Positions 20,884-23,939 of a stretch of DNA of 23,939 bases are shown here, one piece after another. The position numbers and the translations under genes were made by a program. The notes beneath the pieces were generated by a model. The model did not search any database, was not told the DNA's origin, and worked only from the letters and a program-made list of their open reading frames with translations. Origin of the DNA: Microbacteriaceae bacterium (GTDB taxonomy: Bacteria; Actinomycetota; Actinomycetes; Actinomycetales; Microbacteriaceae); assembly GCA_947455385.1 (NCBI GenBank), contig CANGNR010000007.1, positions 1 through 23,939 of the forward strand, written 5' to 3'. Position 1 is the first letter of the stretch. Every line of letters starts with the position of its first letter.

Positions 20884-21992
20884 GAGAACTCGTGATTGAC
20901 CTCGACGCAATCGCAGGCAACCTGCACACCATGCGCGCCGGTTCGGTTGGCGCCAAGGTCATGGGCGTGGTTAAGGCCAACGCATACGGGCACGGCATGG
21001 TGCCGGTGGCCAAGCGCCTCGAGGCCGAGGGTGTCGACTACCTGGGCGTTGCAGACATTGGCGAGGCTCTCGAACTGCGTGCCGCCGGAATCAAGACTCC
21101 CGTTTTGGCATGGTTGCACGACCCACGCGAGACCTACCTCGAGGCGGTGCGGCACGATATCGAGCTCGGCCTCGCCACCATTGCGCAACTCGAGTCGGTG
21201 GTCGCGGCCGCCAAGACTCTAGGCACGGTTGCCGCCGTGCACCTCAAGGTTGACACCGGCCTCGGCCGCAACGGCGCAACGTTGCACGAGTGGCCAGCGT
21301 TGGTTGCCGAAGCCCGCGACCTCGCCGCAGCCGGCCTGATTCGCGTGGTTGGCGTCTTCAGCCACCTCTCGGTGACCTCGGCCGCCGACGACCTCGCGCA
21401 GATCGAAAAGTTTGACGCCGCCGTCGAGCAGGCCCGCAACCTTGGCCTCGAGTTCGAGATGCGCCACCTGTTGGCATCCGACGGCGCGATTCTCTACCCG
21501 CAGGCCTGCTACGAGATGGTTCGCATCGGCATCGCGCTCTATGGCTTCAGCCCGTTCATCGACCACTCGGCCGACGAATACGGCCTTCGCACCGCCATGA
21601 CCGCCAAGTCGGTGGTCGTCCAGACCAAGCGCGTGCCAGCAGGTCACGGCGTCTCTTACGGATACCTTCACCGCACCGAGGGTGAGAGGACGCTGGCGCT
21701 CATCCCGGTTGGATACGCCGAGGGGTTGCCTCGCGAGGCGACCGGAGCCGCTCAGGTGAGCATCCGTGGCCACCGATACACGATTCTTGCCCGCATCGCG
21801 ATGGACCAGTTCGTCATCGACTGCGGCGACGACGAGGTCGAAGTTGGCGACGAGGTCGTGCTCTTCGGCGACCCGACCCTTGGCCTGCCATCGGCCGATT
21901 CTCTGGCGCGGGCCGTCGGCACCATCAACTATGAGATTGTCACCAGGATGGGTGGCCGCTTCAAGCGCAGGTACATAGGAGAGGTTCAGTGA
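20880..21992 (+). CDS. alr: Alanine racemase
   Basis: Alr interconverts L- and D-alanine with pyridoxal phosphate, giving D-Ala for peptidoglycan. The PLP-binding Lys32 is in MGVVKANAYGHGM, the second catalytic base Tyr260 is in HGVSYGYLHRTEGER, and conserved YEMVRIGIALYG and LIPVGYAEGLPRE are present, with DQFVIDCGDDEVEVGDEVVLFG in the C-terminal barrel (shown as GDEVVLFGDPT). The N-terminus is short (RELVIDLDAIAGNL), but complete for the barrel. It overlaps acpS and tsaE by four bases each. In many actinobacteria a NAD(P)HX-repair gene sits between acpS and alr; it is absent here. Confidence 0.97.
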   Translation: MRELVIDLDAIAGNLHTMRAGSVGAKVMGVVKANAYGHGMVPVAKRLEAEGVDYLGVADIGEALELRAAGIKTPVLAWLHDPRETYLEAVRHDIELGLATIAQLESVVAAAKTLGTVAAVHLKVDTGLGRNGATLHEWPALVAEARDLAAAGLIRVVGVFSHLSVTSAADDLAQIEKFDAAVEQARNLGLEFEMRHLLASDGAILYPQACYEMVRIGIALYGFSPFIDHSADEYGLRTAMTAKSVVVQTKRVPAGHGVSYGYLHRTEGERTLALIPVGYAEGLPREATGAAQVSIRGHRYTILARIAMDQFVIDCGDDEVEVGDEVVLFGDPTLGLPSADSLARAVGTINYEIVTRMGGRFKRRYIGEVQ

Positions 21993-22477
21993 CCGCGGCC
22001 AGAGTGCTCGCCGAACTGACCATCTCAACCGCAGAAGAAATGCACGAGTTTGGGCTGGCGCTCGCTCGCATCCTCGCGCCTGGCGACCTTGCGCTGTTGA
22101 CCGGCCCTCTCGGCGCTGGCAAGACCACCCTGACCCGCGGGGTCGGCGAGGGCCTCGGCGTTGTCGGCTCGGTGAGCAGCCCGACCTTCGTTATTGCCCG
22201 CACGCACAAGACCTCGAGCGGCACGCCATTTGTTCACGTGGATGCCTACCGGCTCGCAACGCCTGCGGAACTCGACGATCTCGACATCGACTTCGCCAAC
22301 TCGATCTGCATGGTCGAGTGGGGCCTTGGCTTCACCGACGGAATCTCGGAGTCGTGGCTCGAGATCGAGATTGAGCGCGACCACACCGGAGAGTCAGAGA
22401 ACCGTTCGGTGCGCGTGAGCGGCTTTGGGCCGCGCTGGCAGTCGGCCGGGGTCATCGAGTTTGGTGGAGCGGCTTGA
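21989..22477 (+). CDS. tsaE: tRNA t6A biosynthesis ATPase TsaE
   Basis: TsaE is the ATPase that resets the TsaB-TsaD complex in the threonylcarbamoylation of A37 in ANN-decoding tRNAs. The 162-residue product has a Walker A GPLGAGKT (39-46), the conserved SSPTFVIARTHK, then VHVDAYRL and the MVEWGLGF segment with the essential Glu, close to the C-terminus. The GTG at 21989 overlaps the alr stop (GTGA). The C-terminal about 35 residues are less conserved. Its neighbours tsaB and tsaD encode its partners. Confidence 0.96.
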   Translation: MTAARVLAELTISTAEEMHEFGLALARILAPGDLALLTGPLGAGKTTLTRGVGEGLGVVGSVSSPTFVIARTHKTSSGTPFVHVDAYRLATPAELDDLDIDFANSICMVEWGLGFTDGISESWLEIEIERDHTGESENRSVRVSGFGPRWQSAGVIEFGGAA

Positions 22478-23142
22478 GCATCATCCTTGCAATCGACACA
22501 TCTTTTGGCACGAGCGTTGCGCTTGTCGAGGATGGCGTGGTGCGCGCCGAGGTCAACGTGGACGACACCATGAAGCACGCCGAGCGGATTGGCGAGACGA
22601 TTGCCCAGGTGCTTGCCGTGGCTGACGTTCGCCCCGCTCAGGTCTCTGAGGTGGTGGTTGGTCGCGGGCCGGCGCCGTTCACTGGCCTGCGGGTTGGCAT
22701 CGCGGCGGCGGTCATGTTTGCCGAAGGGGCGCGCGCCAAGCTCTTTGGCGCGGTTAGCCTCGACGCGATTGCCCGCACCGAGCTCGAGAGCGCCGAACTG
22801 CGCGCGCTGGTTTCGCACGACCGCCCGCTGCTGGTGACCTCAGACGCTCGACGCGGCGAGGTTTATGCGGCCCTCTACTCTGGCCTGACCAAGGCCGGCT
22901 CGCCCGTGCGCATCGACGGGCCGTTCGTGATCAAGCCGGCCGAGCTCGAGGCTCAACTCGAGCGTCGCGCGATCGAGCCGCTGCGGGCCACCGCACCGGT
23001 TACCGCCGCTAGCCTCGGCCTGCTCGCCGACGCCCTGCTCATCGACGGGCTTCTCGACACCGACGTTAGCGCGCTTTATCTGCGCGACCCCGATGCCACC
23101 GTGCCCAACCCCAAGCAGCGAGTCGGCAAGGCGGTGAGCTGA
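22474..23142 (+). CDS. tsaB: tRNA t6A biosynthesis scaffold TsaB
   Basis: TsaB is a non-catalytic ASKHA-fold partner that stabilises TsaD. The TTG at 22474 overlaps the tsaE stop (TTGA), giving 222 residues. It starts MSIILAIDTSFGTSVALVEDG, the ASKHA N-terminal strand, followed by MKHAERIGETI and the VVGRGPAPFTGLRVGIAAA segment, both typical of TsaB. The C-terminal half (RRGEVYAALYSG, LYLRDPDA) is as usual. A methyltransferase-type or kinase role is excluded by the lack of catalytic motifs. The stop overlaps the next gene by one base (TGATG). Confidence 0.95.
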   Translation: MSIILAIDTSFGTSVALVEDGVVRAEVNVDDTMKHAERIGETIAQVLAVADVRPAQVSEVVVGRGPAPFTGLRVGIAAAVMFAEGARAKLFGAVSLDAIARTELESAELRALVSHDRPLLVTSDARRGEVYAALYSGLTKAGSPVRIDGPFVIKPAELEAQLERRAIEPLRATAPVTAASLGLLADALLIDGLLDTDVSALYLRDPDATVPNPKQRVGKAVS

Positions 23143-23939
23143 TGACGAACACCTGGGTGATTCTGCCCGCCGTCGATGGCGACCTTGACGAGATCATGGC
23201 CCTCGAAAACGCGAGTTTCGCCACCGATGCCTGGTCGGTCGAGAACATGCGCGCCGAACTCGAGGCCGCCCACACCGCATACTTTGTGGTTCGCGAGGAT
23301 GAGCGCCTAATCGGCTACGGCGGAGTTAGCGTGATTCCCGGCACAGGGCAGGGCGACATCCAGACCATTGCCATTGATGAGTTTGAGCGCGGCCGTGGCA
23401 TCGGGCGTTCGCTGATGGGCGCGCTAATGCGCGAAGCCGCCACCCAGGGCGCGCACGATATGTTTCTCGAGGTTCGCGCCGACAACCCGAGCGCGATTGG
23501 CCTCTATAGGTCGCTGGGCTTCGAGCAGATCGACCTTCGCAAGCGCTACTACATGCCCGATGGCGTCGATGCGCTCGTGATGCGCGCCCACCTCGAGCCG
23601 CTGCGAACCAAAGACCTTGAGCCGCTCGTGCTCGGCATCGAGACCTCCTGCGACGAGACCGGCATCGGCATCGTGCGCGGCAACCGCCTGTTGGCCAACG
23701 TGATTTCTAGCAGCATGGATGAGCACGCTCGCTTCGGCGGTGTCGTGCCAGAGATCGCCGCTCGAGCGCACCTCGAGGCCCTGCGCCCAACACTGCACGA
23801 GGCCCTGAATCAGGCTGGCGTCACCCTGGATGAGCTCGACGCAATTGCCGTGACCAACGGACCCGGCCTCGCTGGGGCGCTCATGGTCGGCGTTGGGGCA
23901 GCCAAAGCGCTCGCGGTGGCAACCGGCAAGCCCATCTAT
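23142..23939 (+). CDS. Fused RimI acetyltransferase and TsaD (3' end outside window)
   Basis: A single reading frame opens at ATG 23142, one base into the tsaB stop, and has no stop for 266 codons up to the window edge. Residues 1-150 are RimI, the Nalpha-acetyltransferase family that acetylates ribosomal protein S18 in E. coli. It has the acetyl-CoA loop FERGRGIGRSLM (81-92), NPSAIGLYRSLGFEQ (115-129) and the ending RKRYYMPDGVDALVMRAHL. Residues 162 onward are TsaD, the catalytic t6A enzyme, with VLGIETSCDETGIGIV (163-178), SMDEHARFGGVVPEIAARAHLEAL (in part HARFGGVVPEIAARAH) and TNGPGLAGALMVGVGAAKALA. The join is about ten residues (EPLRTKDLEP). About 70 percent of TsaD lies beyond the window. 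No Shine-Dalgarno precedes the internal ATG at 23580, so a fused protein is more likely than re-initiation. Confidence 0.93.
   Translation, partial: MTNTWVILPAVDGDLDEIMALENASFATDAWSVENMRAELEAAHTAYFVVREDERLIGYGGVSVIPGTGQGDIQTIAIDEFERGRGIGRSLMGALMREAATQGAHDMFLEVRADNPSAIGLYRSLGFEQIDLRKRYYMPDGVDALVMRAHLEPLRTKDLEPLVLGIETSCDETGIGIVRGNRLLANVISSSMDEHARFGGVVPEIAARAHLEALRPTLHEALNQAGVTLDELDAIAVTNGPGLAGALMVGVGAAKALAVATGKPIY

Noticed and set aside
21219..22028. 269-codon open frame on the - strand opposite alr
   Set aside because: It is a shadow of the alanine racemase frame with no conserved segments.

Overview
The window is a stretch of chromosome from a high-GC Gram-positive bacterium (phylum Actinomycetota). 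The family Microbacteriaceae or a close relative is my best guess. The reasons are the GC-rich codon choice with frequent TCG serine codons, the ribosomal gene order, the Ala/Glu/Lys-rich tails on many ribosomal proteins, and the short form of adenylate kinase. No tRNA, rRNA, insertion sequence, prophage or CRISPR array was seen, and codon use looks uniform, so this is core rather than acquired DNA.

Region 1 (1-9049) is the distal S10 cluster and the spc cluster, all on the + strand. It begins inside rplB (5' end outside the window) and runs rpsS-rplV-rpsC-rplP-rpmC-rpsQ-rplN-rplX-rplE-rpsH-rplF-rplR-rpsE-rpmD-rplO-secY. Stops and starts often touch (TAATG or GTGA), as expected for co-translated genes. 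No rpsN lies between rplE and rpsH. Region 2 (9046-10450) is adk and map, overlapping secY and each other: nucleotide balance and N-terminal methionine removal coupled to ribosome and translocon production.

Region 3 (10451-13782) is infA-rpmJ-rpsM-rpsK-rpoA-rplQ, with a promoter candidate before infA, several small hairpins around the 37-residue rpmJ gene, and a structured 124-base leader before rpoA. No rpsD is present. The cluster ends in a very strong hairpin plus T-run that also contains the start codon of truA (13804-14664). Region 4 (14665-15793) is rplM-rpsI behind a good sigma-70-type promoter and a structured leader.

Region 5 (15829-20500) holds the amino-sugar genes glmM and glmS, which make the UDP-GlcNAc precursor of peptidoglycan. 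Between them are an unrecognised 152-residue helical protein and, on the - strand, the pantothenate kinase gene coaA. glmM and glmS both lack a Shine-Dalgarno sequence and have a TANNNT box 6-7 bases before the ATG, which suggests leaderless mRNAs. coaA and glmS are divergent, only 30 bases apart.

Region 6 (20524-23939) is acpS-alr-tsaE-tsaB-rimI/tsaD, a chain of overlapping genes joining ACP activation, D-alanine supply and the t6A tRNA modification enzymes. The last reading frame runs off the window and encodes RimI and TsaD in one uninterrupted polypeptide. This gene fusion is the most noteworthy item in the window. The second is the terminator-like hairpin that encloses the truA start codon. 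I did not find a wholly new defence or mobile system here.
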